From DATJGR01 sp963812255 (GTDB taxonomy: Bacteria > Pseudomonadota > Gammaproteobacteria > Pseudomonadales > Azotimanducaceae), in assembly GCA_963812255.1 (NCBI GenBank), contig CAWEUM010000005.1, positions 1,302,001 to 1,366,000 on the forward strand: DNA of 64,000 bases, read 5' to 3'. Positions 36,704 to 45,721 of the stretch are shown here, one piece after another. The notes beneath the pieces are model-generated. The model made no database searches and was not told where the DNA came from. It worked only from the letters and a program-made list of their open reading frames with translations. The translations under genes were made by a program, and so were the position numbers. Numbering within the stretch: position 1 is the first letter of the stretch; every line of letters begins with the position of its first letter.

Positions 36704-36798
36704 AAACAACCGCCCACTCCACCTGCGTTCATACGCGTCGACACCCGATTTATCAATATAACCAAAGCGCCTGAACAACGGCTACGAAACTGCCCACA

Positions 36799-36827
36799 TT
36801 GACATTAGAATAGCCGACCCTTTATCG
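36799..36827 (+). promoter_or_regulatory. Possible cysD promoter
   Basis: A perfect TTGACA (36799-36804) lies 17 bases before a weak -10 (TTATCG, 36822-36827). The inferred start would leave a very short leader before the ATG at 36839, so the true -10 may differ. TAGAAT at 36806 is an alternative -10 for an unseen -35. Confidence 0.3.
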
Positions 36828-36838
36828 AAAGCCCTGCC

Positions 36839-37747
36839 ATGGCCGGCTATCAGATCACGCATCTCAAACAACTCGAAAGCGAGAGCATTCGCATCATTCG
36901 AGAAGTGGTTGCCGAATTCGAGAAACCGGTGATGCTGTATTCGATCGGCAAAGACTCGACAGTATTGTTGCATCTGGCACGGAAGGCGTTCTATCCCGGA
37001 CCGGTGCCGTTTCCATTGCTGCACGTGGACACGACGTGGAAGTTCCGCGACATGATCGCGTTCCGCGATCGGATTGCGAAGGAAATGAACCTCGAGATGA
37101 TCGTATTCACGAATCAGGACGGCGTGCACAACGGCGTTACTCCGTTCACCTACGGATCGAAAAAATACACCGACATCATGAAGACGCAGGCGTTACTGCA
37201 GGCTCTGGATCAGCACAAGTTCGATGCCGCGTTTGGCGGCGCACGACGCGACGAAGAGAAGGCCCGTGCGAAGGAGCGCGTGTATTCGGTGCGCGATGCG
37301 AACCACCGGTGGGATCCGAAGAACCAACGCCCGGAACTGTGGAGTCTCTACAACGGCAACGTGAACCGCGGCGAGGAGGTACGAGTATTTCCTCTGTCGA
37401 ACTGGACGGAACTCGACGTCTGGCAATACATCTACCTCGAAAAACTCGAGATCGTGTCGTTGTATTTCGCTGCGGAGCGTCCCGTCGTCGAACGTGACGG
37501 CACGCTGATCATGATCGACGACGATCGCTTTCCGCTGGCTGACGGCGAAGCTCCGCAAATGCGCACGGTTCGTTTTCGAACTCTGGGTTGTTATCCATTA
37601 TCCGGCGCGGTCGAGTCGAACGCGGCATCGCTGCCCGAGATCATCCAGGAAATGCTGCTGACGAAGTATTCCGAACGTCAGGGCAGGTTGATCGACCACG
37701 ACGGTGCCGGGTCGATGGAACAGAAGAAGCGCGAAGGATATTTCTAG
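36839..37747 (+). CDS. cysD: Sulfate adenylyltransferase subunit 2
   Basis: 302-residue ATP sulfurylase catalytic subunit that makes adenosine 5'-phosphosulfate from sulfate and ATP. PP-loop-like motif is YSIGKDSTVLLHLARKAF near residue 35. The block AAFGGARRDEEKARAKER and RGYFP-type C-terminus (KKREGYF) match CysD. Only 13 bases separate it from cysNC, so the two are one operon. Confidence 0.97.
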   Translation: MAGYQITHLKQLESESIRIIREVVAEFEKPVMLYSIGKDSTVLLHLARKAFYPGPVPFPLLHVDTTWKFRDMIAFRDRIAKEMNLEMIVFTNQDGVHNGVTPFTYGSKKYTDIMKTQALLQALDQHKFDAAFGGARRDEEKARAKERVYSVRDANHRWDPKNQRPELWSLYNGNVNRGEEVRVFPLSNWTELDVWQYIYLEKLEIVSLYFAAERPVVERDGTLIMIDDDRFPLADGEAPQMRTVRFRTLGCYPLSGAVESNAASLPEIIQEMLLTKYSERQGRLIDHDGAGSMEQKKREGYF

Positions 37748-37760
37748 TGGTGATCAAGCC

Positions 37761-39683
37761 ATGAGTCATCAGTCCGACCTGATCTCGCACGATATCCTCG
37801 CCTATCTCGAACAGCACGAGCGCAAGGAAATCCTGCGATTTCTCACCTGCGGTAGCGTCGATGACGGCAAGAGCACGCTGATCGGCCGCCTGCTGCACGA
37901 TTCGAAAATGATCTATGAAGATCAGCTCGAATCGGTCCGATCGAAAAAACCGGGCGACGAAGGTGAGTTCGACCTCGCGCTACTCGTCGACGGACTGCAG
38001 GCAGAGCGAGAACAGGGCATCACGATCGATGTCGCGTATCGCTACTTCTCCACCGCAAAACGCAAATTCATCATCGCCGACACGCCCGGGCACGAGCAGT
38101 ACACACGCAACATGGCGACCGGCGCATCGGGTTGTGATGTCGCGGTGATTCTGATCGACGCGCGCAGCGGCGTGCTCACGCAGACACGCCGTCACACGTT
38201 CATCGCCGCGCTGCTCGGCATTCGACACGTCATCGTCGCCATCAACAAGATGGATCTGGTCGAGTTCCAGGAGAGCGTCTTCGACGCGATCCGCTCCGAA
38301 TACAATGCGTTCACCGCGAATCTCGGCATCGACGATCTGCAGTTCATTCCGATCTCGGCATTGCGCGGCGACAACGTTGTCGAAAAATCATCCGCGATGC
38401 CGTGGTACCAGGGCAGCACCTTGATGCACCTGTTGGAAAACGTGCAGATCGCCTCGGACCGCAACTTCAAGGACTTCCGTTTCGCCGTCCAGCGGGTCAA
38501 CAGACCCGATTCCGGCTTTCGCGGCTACAGCGGCACCGTGCAGAGCGGCATCGTGCGGCCGGGCGATCAGGTGGTCGTGCTGCCATCCGGTAAGACATCG
38601 ACTATCGCGCGAATCGTCACGATGGACGGCGACCTTGCAGAGGCATTCCCGCCGCTGGCGGTGACATTGACCTTGACCAGCGAGATCGACATCAGCCGCG
38701 GCGACATGCTGGTCACCGCGGACAATCTGCCGTGCCTCGAAGATCGCTTCGACGCGCAGCTGGTATGGATGTCGGACGAACCACTGGTTCCAGGTAAGCA
38801 GTACGTGATCAAGCACGGCACGAAGCAACTGTTCGGACGCGTTTCGGCCATTCGTCATCGCGTCGACATCAACACACTCGAGCAGATGCCCGCCGCGACG
38901 CTTGCGCTCAATGAAATCGGTCGCTGCGAATTCACGCTGTCGGAACCTGTGCCATTCGACGCATATGCCGACAATCGCGAAACCGGTGCGTTTATCGTGA
39001 TCGACCGCATCAACAATCGCACCATCGGTGCCGGCATGATCTGCCCGCCGAGCGGTACCGCCGCAAAGGATCACTGGGACGAGACGCCGCACGGCCAGTT
39101 CAGCGAACGTCGCTCACCGGTGACCGCGATCGAGCGGGAGCAGCGTCTCGGTCAACGGCCTGCGACGGTGCTGCTGACGGGGCTGTCGAAAACCGGCAAG
39201 ACAGCGATCGCCAACGCGGTGGAACGACGGCTGTTCGACATGGGAATGCTCGCGACTGTGCTCGATGGTCAGGACTTCAGGCTTGGCATGAGTCGCGATT
39301 TGGGCTTCACGGCGTCGGATCGCTCCGAGAACATGCGTCGCGCGGCCGAAGCGGCGAAGCTGATCAACGATGCCGGTGTCATCTGTCTCACCGCGTTCGT
39401 TGTACCGCACGAACAGGTGCGCGGTCGCGCACGAGACGTGATCGGCGCCGACCGGTTCCTGGAGGTTTACCTGCATGCGCCACTCACGGTACTGAAGACC
39501 CGCGACACGCAAGGCATGTACGCAGCGGCCGAACGTGGCGAACTGCCGAGTTTTCCAGGCGTGACAAGCGAGTTCGAGGTACCGACCACGGCCGAACTGA
39601 CGTTGGATACCGCCGCGTTGGGAATCGATGCGTGCGCGCTGCGTATTATCGAACTGCTGCGCGAGCGCGGCGTCATTCACTGA
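37761..39683 (+). CDS. cysNC: Bifunctional sulfate adenylyltransferase subunit 1 / APS kinase (CysNC)
   Basis: 640-residue fusion. The N-terminal EF-Tu-like GTPase CysN has a P-loop GSVDDGKST (31-39), DTPGHEQYTRNMATGAS and NKMDL. GTP hydrolysis drives APS formation by CysD. The C-terminal about 175 residues are an APS kinase domain, making PAPS. Its P-loop is GLSKTGKT (474-481) instead of the common GLSGSGKS, and the LDGDN-R region reads LDGQDFR. The segment around the classical FISP motif is AFVVPHE. These changes keep the Walker A pattern but make kinase activity less certain. Confidence 0.94.
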   Translation: MSHQSDLISHDILAYLEQHERKEILRFLTCGSVDDGKSTLIGRLLHDSKMIYEDQLESVRSKKPGDEGEFDLALLVDGLQAEREQGITIDVAYRYFSTAKRKFIIADTPGHEQYTRNMATGASGCDVAVILIDARSGVLTQTRRHTFIAALLGIRHVIVAINKMDLVEFQESVFDAIRSEYNAFTANLGIDDLQFIPISALRGDNVVEKSSAMPWYQGSTLMHLLENVQIASDRNFKDFRFAVQRVNRPDSGFRGYSGTVQSGIVRPGDQVVVLPSGKTSTIARIVTMDGDLAEAFPPLAVTLTLTSEIDISRGDMLVTADNLPCLEDRFDAQLVWMSDEPLVPGKQYVIKHGTKQLFGRVSAIRHRVDINTLEQMPAATLALNEIGRCEFTLSEPVPFDAYADNRETGAFIVIDRINNRTIGAGMICPPSGTAAKDHWDETPHGQFSERRSPVTAIEREQRLGQRPATVLLTGLSKTGKTAIANAVERRLFDMGMLATVLDGQDFRLGMSRDLGFTASDRSENMRRAAEAAKLINDAGVICLTAFVVPHEQVRGRARDVIGADRFLEVYLHAPLTVLKTRDTQGMYAAAERGELPSFPGVTSEFEVPTTAELTLDTAALGIDACALRIIELLRERGVIH

Positions 39684-39766
39684 GGCGCCTCGCATGGGGC
39701 CCACGCAGCTGACGCCTGAGACATGTCGCGGCAATCGCTAGACTTATTTCATCGAACGGAGACACC

Positions 39767-40792
39767 ATGACCATCCAGACCGATGTCGTCATCGTCGGCG
39801 CGGGGCCTTGCGGCCTCTTTCAGATATTCGAACTCGGCCTGCTTGGCCTGAAGGCGCACATCGTCGACGCGCTGCCGAAGCCCGGCGGTCAATGCACGGA
39901 GTTGTACCCCGACAAGCCGATCTACGACATTCCGGCCATTCCGATGTGCGACGCGCAAGACCTCGTGAATCGCCTGATGAAACAGATCGAGCCGTTCGGT
40001 GCGACGTTCCACCTCGACCAGCAGGTGACCGCGGTGCAACGCCACGAAGACGGCACCTTCAGCGTCGCGACGAGCGCCGGCACCGAACTGACCTGCAAGG
40101 CCGTCGTCATCGCCGGCGGCGTCGGCTCGTTCCAGCCTATGCCGCTGCGCGTGGACGGCGTCGACGAGCTCGTCGACCGCCATGTGTTCTATCGCGTCAA
40201 GGATCCAAGCCTCTATCATGGCAAGGATCTCATCGTGCTCGGCGGCGGCGACTCGGCATTCGACTGGGCGCTCGAACTCGCGTCAAAGGCCAACTCGATG
40301 ACGTTGATTCATCGCAGCGACAAATTCCGCGCCGCCCCGGCATCGGTTTCGAAGATGGAGCAACTGGTTGCCGAAGGCACGATGCAGTTCAGAATCGGCA
40401 GCGTCGTCGGATTCGATCTCAATGCAGCGCGGCTTCAGCAGATCGAAGTGCGCGCCCCTGACGAATCGTTGGAAAAGTTGCCGCTCGACCACTTGCTGGT
40501 GTTCTTCGGCCTGTCTCCCAAACTCGGGCCGATCGCGGATTGGGGTCTCGGCCTCGAAAAAAACCAGATCACGACCGACACCGAAAAATTCGAGAGCAAC
40601 GTGCCCGGCATCTACGCAGTCGGCGACATCGCCACCTATCCAGGCAAGAAAAAACTGATCCTGTCCGGATTCCACGAAGCCGCGCTGGCCGCATTTGCGA
40701 TCAAAGCGCGCATCGAGCCGGACAAGAAGGTCCATCTACAGTACACGACCACGAGCCCGATCATGCATCAGCGGTTGGGGGTGAAGGACTGA
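39767..40792 (+). CDS. Ferredoxin/flavodoxin-NADP+ reductase, thioredoxin-reductase-like
   Basis: 341-residue FAD/NAD(P)H flavoprotein of the TrxR-like FNR family (YumC type). The FAD dinucleotide motif is GAGPCG (11-16), the NADPH motif is GGGDSA (about 164-169), and the C-terminal FAD motif is YAVGDIATYPGKKKLI. It has no CxxC redox pair in the place seen in thioredoxin reductase, which argues for ferredoxin or flavodoxin as partner. Good ribosome-binding site (GGAGACACC). The reduced ferredoxin could feed sulfite reduction or other pathways, but the neighbours do not decide this. Confidence 0.88.
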   Translation: MTIQTDVVIVGAGPCGLFQIFELGLLGLKAHIVDALPKPGGQCTELYPDKPIYDIPAIPMCDAQDLVNRLMKQIEPFGATFHLDQQVTAVQRHEDGTFSVATSAGTELTCKAVVIAGGVGSFQPMPLRVDGVDELVDRHVFYRVKDPSLYHGKDLIVLGGGDSAFDWALELASKANSMTLIHRSDKFRAAPASVSKMEQLVAEGTMQFRIGSVVGFDLNAARLQQIEVRAPDESLEKLPLDHLLVFFGLSPKLGPIADWGLGLEKNQITTDTEKFESNVPGIYAVGDIATYPGKKKLILSGFHEAALAAFAIKARIEPDKKVHLQYTTTSPIMHQRLGVKD

Positions 40793-40801
40793 CGATCGGC
40801 G

Positions 40802-41488
40802 TTACTCTCGTAGGCGAGCGCCGAGCGTCAGCAGATACAGCGGCTCGTCGAGTTTCAGATCGCCCGCGTCACCGAAATCGAAATGATCATTGGCATAGCG
40901 GACGCTGGCTCCGAACGTGAAACCGTTGTCGAGCACGAACTCGATGCCCGCGCGACCGTAGGTAGCGAACGAGCCGTCGTCCTCGTCGCCACCGCCGATA
41001 CCGGCCGGCGTGCTGTCGTTATTGTTGTCGTTATGCAGCCACGCCCACGTCAGCGATGGGCCACCGGCCGCGTAAAGGCGCACGTATCGCGCCAGATTCA
41101 CACTGACCACGCCGCCCATGAACACGCCGAACGCAAAGAAGGTGTTGTCGAAGCTGACCTGCACGTTGGTGCCACCATTGCCCGTGCCGCGAAACGCCGT
41201 ATTGCCGTTCTTCCACGTCGCTAACCCGCCGCCCTCGAAGCCGATCTGCCACGCGCCGGTACCCCATAGCTTCTGGCCGGCGCCGCCGCCGAACGGCAGC
41301 GTGCCGAGATTGCCAAGCAGGTTGTCGCCGGTTTGTACGTCCGACGCTCTCCAAGCATCGTCGCGGCTAGCGAGGCCACCCAGCCACCCCTGCAGGTAGA
41401 GCGCAGGCGACGTCGCATCAGGCACCTCCGCAGCGCGAACAGCGAATGCGGCAAAGAGCGTGAGCAGCGCAAGGAGTGATGACTTCAT
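40802..41488 (-). CDS. Outer-membrane beta-barrel protein of unknown function
   Basis: 228-residue exported protein. The signal peptide (about 1-19) ends AVRAAEVP. The mature region shows alternating polar/aromatic beta strands with glycine-rich turns and the last strand LYLLTLGARLRE, as in small outer-membrane barrels. An acidic loop with NDNNNDS and GGGDEDDG (about 165-185) could bind divalent cations. The ATG at 41488 is preceded by AGGAGTGATG-like sequence; the longer upstream frame is rejected because it would bury the signal peptide. No family name can be given. Confidence 0.7.
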   Translation of the reverse strand: MKSSLLALLTLFAAFAVRAAEVPDATSPALYLQGWLGGLASRDDAWRASDVQTGDNLLGNLGTLPFGGGAGQKLWGTGAWQIGFEGGGLATWKNGNTAFRGTGNGGTNVQVSFDNTFFAFGVFMGGVVSVNLARYVRLYAAGGPSLTWAWLHNDNNNDSTPAGIGGGDEDDGSFATYGRAGIEFVLDNGFTFGASVRYANDHFDFGDAGDLKLDEPLYLLTLGARLRE

Positions 41489-41529
41489 GACATCCGTCCG
41501 AATCGGGCGGCCCACTTTCGCATACCAAT

Positions 41530-41907
41530 GCGCCTCTGATTGTGACCTTTGCGACGCCGATGGTGGGTTACGAATCTTCGACGACATGAGCGGGAACCCC
41601 ATGGCTCGGTTCGCAGGTTCTGAAAGAAGATCGCGCCGTTACGAACGAACCGCTGGAACAACGACTTGGCGAGTTCCACCATCACCATGCGCTGAGTACC
41701 TCATTTTTCCTGCGTAGCTCGGCGTGGTGCCCCAGTAGCTCATCGTCTACGTGCCTCAATGCGAATCGAACACCGTCCTTCTCGACCCCGGCGTAGAACG
41801 GTGGCTCTCCTTACGCAAATTCGCGGGACGTGTCGCGGCCTGGATTCCACCCCCCTCTTGAGCCAGTCGGTGGACCACCGGTTTGCTGTCAAGATGGTAC
41901 CGGCAAC
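41530..41907 (-). pseudogene. Decayed VOC/glyoxalase-superfamily gene
   Basis: Translating all minus frames gives consecutive pieces of one VOC-like protein: ILTANRWSTDWLKRGVES, then SREFA and a stop, GEPPFYAGVEKDGVRFALRH, HVDDELLGHHAELRRKNEVL, a frame change, VELAKSLFQRFVRNGAIFFQ, NLRTEPWGSRS, another frame change and VVEDS. The order and spacing match glyoxalase/bleomycin-resistance-type proteins (WYxxLGF, PxYAxVxxDGV, PWGxRxFxVxDPDGN). At least two frameshifts and two stops are needed, so it is a pseudogene. The rest of the 41489-42088 stretch holds no other gene that I can see. Confidence 0.6.
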
Positions 41908-42125
41908 GTTTCGGCTGGTCCCCTCGCCAATTTATCCTTTGGAAGACGTTGATCTCGACGTTCTCGAGACAATTGTCGGAAAAGCATGGCAGCATGAGAG
42001 GCTGGATACCGCCTAGCCAACCCGTTCAGTGGCGATGAGCGTCGTGCATTCACCAAAGAATGAAAGAACTGCGCGGGAGACGCTAAACATGGATAGCTAC
42101 GCTGCGTAAGTTCTTCCAGCGGCTC

Positions 42126-42635
42126 GTGCCGTCGCCACAGTCCCTTCGCGAGCACCCCGCGCTACGCCCGTTGGGCAGCCTTCTCCATAACTCCGAAATC
42201 TGGCATCTGCACCGTCGCTCCGTCTCCGGAGCATGTTTTATCGGTCTGTTTTGCGCATTCCTACCGATTCCGTTTCAGATGTTCGTGGCGGCCGCGATCG
42301 CAGTTGCCGCGCGCTGCAATCTGCCGATCGCCGTCGCGCTGGTGTGGATCACCAATCCGGTGACGATGCCTGCGTTGTTCTTCTTTGGATACAAACTCGG
42401 TGCATGGTTGTTGAATTCGCAACTGATCGTGGACGCGAAGCCCGATCTGAGCCTCGCGTGGTTGTCGGCGCAGTTCGATCGAATCTGGAAACCGCTGCTG
42501 CTCGGCCTGACGCTGTGCGGTTGGGTCAGTGGCGTCACCGCGTTCGTGCTGGTGCGCGTGGCGTGGCGGCTGCACGTGGTGCGGCGCTGGCGTGAACGCA
42601 GCAAACGCCGCCGCATCGCGACCCGTGTAGGGTGA
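42126..42635 (+). CDS. DUF2062 family membrane protein
   Basis: 169-residue protein with two to three transmembrane segments and the DUF2062 pattern LHRRSVSGACFIGLFCAFLP, LPIAVALVWITNPVTMPALFFFGYKLG. Function of the family is unknown. The GTG at 42126 is the first canonical start, but the eight codons upstream (RKFFQRLV, from a CTG at 42102) match the usual family start, so translation may begin earlier. A strong ATG at 42089 is out of frame and reads only six codons. The gene may therefore use a rare start or have suffered a small indel. Confidence 0.8.
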   Translation: MPSPQSLREHPALRPLGSLLHNSEIWHLHRRSVSGACFIGLFCAFLPIPFQMFVAAAIAVAARCNLPIAVALVWITNPVTMPALFFFGYKLGAWLLNSQLIVDAKPDLSLAWLSAQFDRIWKPLLLGLTLCGWVSGVTAFVLVRVAWRLHVVRRWRERSKRRRIATRVG

Positions 42636-42775
42636 AGGCGAGCGTCCGCAAGCACCATGCAACGATTCGTTCCCCCTCGTTGCCGCTCACAATGCTGCGC
42701 AGTATGCTTCCGCTTCTGCCTTAAGCCACGCGCATTAGACACAATCTCGAACAAACACAAAGAGGGACACGCTCC

Positions 42776-43195
42776 ATGACTACCGCAAAGCCACTGCCCG
42801 CAGTGGAGTTTCTGAAGATTCCCGAGACCGGCGAGCCCTATCTCGAAGGTCTAAAATGCAAGAGCTGCGGTGCAATCTACCTCGGCGCGCGCGCGGTGTG
42901 CTCGAAGTGCGGCGCCCGCGATCAGCTCGCGGCACACAAGCTCGGCACGAAGGGCAAGCTCTACGCCTATTCGATCGTGCATCGATCGTTTCCGGGCGTG
43001 GAAGTACCGTACATCTCGGCCATCGTCGACCTCGAAGGCGGCGGCACGTTGAAAGGCAACCTGATCAACATCGAACCCGATCCGAAGAAACTCGAGTTCG
43101 ACATGCCCGTCGACATCGTCATTAAGGATGCCGGGCGTAAAGATCGGGAAGGCAATTCCTATCTCGCATACTTTTTTCAACCCCGGGCGGCGTGA
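42776..43195 (+). CDS. DUF35 / Zn-ribbon OB-fold protein (ACAC-domain)
   Basis: 139-residue protein with a rubredoxin-like zinc ribbon (Cys28, Cys31, Cys42, Cys45) and a C-terminal OB fold (about 60-135), the DUF35 architecture. Such proteins pair with thiolase-like enzymes: in archaea as an acetoacetyl-CoA thiolase/HMG-CoA synthase scaffold, in actinobacteria with steroid side-chain thiolases or aldolases. The next gene is a thiolase-like protein, so the two probably form a complex. The ribosome-binding site AGAGGGA precedes the ATG. Confidence 0.88.
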   Translation: MTTAKPLPAVEFLKIPETGEPYLEGLKCKSCGAIYLGARAVCSKCGARDQLAAHKLGTKGKLYAYSIVHRSFPGVEVPYISAIVDLEGGGTLKGNLINIEPDPKKLEFDMPVDIVIKDAGRKDREGNSYLAYFFQPRAA

Positions 43196-43206
43196 GGAGC
43201 AAGGAA

Positions 43207-44352
43207 ATGAGTGATGTATATGTAGTCGGCGTCGATATGACGAAATTTCAAAAGGCCGGCACCGGTCCGAACGTGGACGTGCTCGGCTCCATTGCCGCGC
43301 TCGGCGCGCTGGACGACTGCGGCCTGACGATTCAGGACATGCAGGCGCTGTATTGCGGCAACCTCGGTCAGGCCAGTGGTATGGTCGGGCAGCGCATTCT
43401 GCAGCAGATCGGTCAGACGGGCATTCCAGTCGTCAACGTGGCAAACGCCTGTGCCACCGGCGCCACCGCGTTTCGTGAGGGGTGGACGGCGGTGAAGGCT
43501 GGCCTCTACGACACCGTGCTCGCGGTTGGTGTCGAAAAGATGAGCTCCGGCCTGCTTGGCGGCGGCGGCAGCACCGGCATTTCGCGCGAGGGCTTGTTCG
43601 GTTCCGGCACCATGCCTGCGGTGTTTGCCGAAGCCGGCATGGAACACACACGCAAGTTCGGCACGACGTTCGAGCAATTCGCGAAGGTGTCGGTGAAGAA
43701 CCATCATCACTCCACGATGAATCCGAAGGCAATGCTGCAGAAGGAGTTTTCGCTGCCGGACGTGATGAATGCCGAGATGATTGCGTACCCGAACACCAAG
43801 TTCATGTGTTCGATCAACGTCGACGGATCGGCCGCAGCGGTGTTGTGCTCGGAAAAGAAAGTCCGCGAACTCGGCCTGATGAATCGCGCGGTCAAGGTTC
43901 TCGCATCGGTGATGACGTCGGACCCGTGGCAGGAACGCGACCTCGTGATGCCTGACGTCAACAGCTGCACGCGTCTCGCGGTCAAGCAGGCATACGAGAT
44001 GGCGGGTGTCGGTGCAGATGACATCAACCTCATCGAACTGCACGACTGCTTTGCGACCGCCGAGATTCTGCATTACGAAAACCTCGGTATCTGCAAGGAC
44101 GGCGAAGCCGGCATGATGATCGACACAGGCGCCGTGGCGCTCGGCGGACGTATCCCGGTCAACGTCTCCGGCGGTCTGCTGTCGAAAGGCCATCCGCTGG
44201 GCGCCACCGGTATCGCGAACATTTTCGAGGTGTGTACGCACCTGCGAGGCGAGGCCGGCAAACGGCAAGTGGAAGGCGCGCGCATCGGCATGACACACGT
44301 CATCGGCCTCGGCAGCGCCTGCGGCATTCACATCCTCGAAAAAGCGGCCTAG
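43207..44352 (+). CDS. Thiolase-family protein (acetyl-CoA acetyltransferase / lipid-transfer type)
   Basis: 381-residue thiolase of the SCP-x/lipid-transfer type. Nucleophile Cys82 lies in NACATG, the HDCFATAE block and GHPLGATG follow, and the second Cys is in GSACGIH. The acyl group cannot be predicted. In this subfamily activity is often with branched or sterol-derived beta-ketoacyl-CoA, and a DUF35 partner is usual. The ATG at 43207 has AGGAGCAAGGA upstream. A GTG at 43192 that overlaps the DUF35 gene is less likely. Confidence 0.88.
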   Translation: MSDVYVVGVDMTKFQKAGTGPNVDVLGSIAALGALDDCGLTIQDMQALYCGNLGQASGMVGQRILQQIGQTGIPVVNVANACATGATAFREGWTAVKAGLYDTVLAVGVEKMSSGLLGGGGSTGISREGLFGSGTMPAVFAEAGMEHTRKFGTTFEQFAKVSVKNHHHSTMNPKAMLQKEFSLPDVMNAEMIAYPNTKFMCSINVDGSAAAVLCSEKKVRELGLMNRAVKVLASVMTSDPWQERDLVMPDVNSCTRLAVKQAYEMAGVGADDINLIELHDCFATAEILHYENLGICKDGEAGMMIDTGAVALGGRIPVNVSGGLLSKGHPLGATGIANIFEVCTHLRGEAGKRQVEGARIGMTHVIGLGSACGIHILEKAA

Positions 44353-44402
44353 CAGCAAACCGCGGTGGCGATCGGAAGGATCGCCGCCGCGCTTCTTTCG
44401 TC

Positions 44403-44888
44403 ATGCGCATCGGCGTCGTCAGCGACACCCACAACAATCTCAAGAACGTCGCCCGGATCGTCGAGTTGTTCAACGCGGCGCGCGTCGAGTGCGTCATTCA
44501 TACCGGCGACATCACGCAAGCCAAGACGATCCACGCCTTCGCAGCGCTCGAAGCACCTCTGTGGGGTGTGTTTGGAAACAACGACCAGGAGCGCGAGTCG
44601 CTCGACACGGCAATTGCCGAACGCGGATTCCGCTTCGTTGAGCCGCCACTGGAACTGCACTGGCACGGTCGCCGCATCATCGTCGTGCATGATCCGCGCG
44701 AGTTCGACGGCGCGTTGAGCGCACAACACCACGTGGCGCTGCACGGCCACACACATCATCACCGGCTCGAACGCGTTCCATCGCAGCTGATCTTCAATCC
44801 CGGCGAATGCGCGGGCCATCTCGACGGTTACAACGCCGTGGGCATTGTCGATTTGAGTTCGCTCGAGGTCGAACTGCTGCGCTTCTAA
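44403..44888 (+). CDS. YfcE/MJ0936-type metallophosphoesterase
   Basis: 161-residue calcineurin-like phosphoesterase with the metal ligands DTH (about 8-10), GD (HTGD), GNND, and the final HGHTHHHR. Related YfcE proteins hydrolyse phosphodiesters. The natural substrate is unknown. The ATG at 44403 begins RIGVVSDTHNN; the longer upstream frame overlaps the thiolase gene. Confidence 0.88.
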   Translation: MRIGVVSDTHNNLKNVARIVELFNAARVECVIHTGDITQAKTIHAFAALEAPLWGVFGNNDQERESLDTAIAERGFRFVEPPLELHWHGRRIIVVHDPREFDGALSAQHHVALHGHTHHHRLERVPSQLIFNPGECAGHLDGYNAVGIVDLSSLEVELLRF

Positions 44889-44910
44889 CGACTCGGAGAA
44901 GGTGCCCGCG

Positions 44911-45675
44911 TCACGACACACGCGCCTTGATCGATTCGAGTATCTTCACGATTCGCTTGGCGTTCGCCCCTGCATCGCCCTTCCCGACACGTGAAACAGA
45001 GCGCACGTCGATGCGCGCACCGCTGCCGTTGGCCCGAATCCGCACGACGACGTCGTCCTTGAAACCGAACCAGCGGGATGTGGCGACGGCTTCGACGCGC
45101 AGCGCATCGCGGTCCGCATTGACCACCTCGAACCCAAGGCCATTCAGCGCCGCAACGGCGGCGTCGAACGCGGCGGACGGTGACGCCGCCGCGTCGAGCG
45201 GCACCACCATCGGATAGGCGGCGCTCTGCAGCGGCGGCAACTTCTGTGCGTCGTAGACCAGCGTATTGATATCCGGCCCTTCGCCGCGCAGCTTTACGAC
45301 CACGGCGTCGAAGCTGGGCGGGTCCGTCATGTCTGTGGTGATGTCGTGGATCGGTGGCACCGCGCCCGCCCCTGCGAACTGAACACCGAGAAATACGACC
45401 ATCACCGCAGCGAGTGCGGTGCCGACGAACACGCCCGTTCGATCCGCTGATCGATTGCGCCGCAATACGACAAATCCGGCCACGACGCCGCCAATGAGGC
45501 TGATGACCCCGATCAGCAGGCCGATTACCCACACGCCCAGTCCGGCTTTGAAATTCCAGATGCCGAAGTGCGTACCGAGCGCACCGAGCAGCGGCAACGC
45601 CACCGCCAGTATCCCGCCGATCATCACCGCTCGCGACCACCATGCGCGCCGCCCCGTTGCACCGTCGTTAGCCAT
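44911..45675 (-). CDS. DUF1499 family membrane protein
   Basis: 254-residue protein with three transmembrane helices in the first about 105 residues, followed by a soluble DUF1499 domain. The latter contains PPIHDITTD, RVEAVATSRWFGFKDDVVVRI and DVRSVSRVGKGDAGANAKRI. Function is unknown. It is the last of a six-gene minus-strand run, 46 bases after the SDR gene. Confidence 0.83.
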   Translation of the reverse strand: MANDGATGRRAWWSRAVMIGGILAVALPLLGALGTHFGIWNFKAGLGVWVIGLLIGVISLIGGVVAGFVVLRRNRSADRTGVFVGTALAAVMVVFLGVQFAGAGAVPPIHDITTDMTDPPSFDAVVVKLRGEGPDINTLVYDAQKLPPLQSAAYPMVVPLDAAASPSAAFDAAVAALNGLGFEVVNADRDALRVEAVATSRWFGFKDDVVVRIRANGSGARIDVRSVSRVGKGDAGANAKRIVKILESIKARVS

Positions 45676-45721
45676 GCTTCACCTCCCGCTCTCAAGAAAC
45701 GCAGTCTTTACCGAAGCGGTG

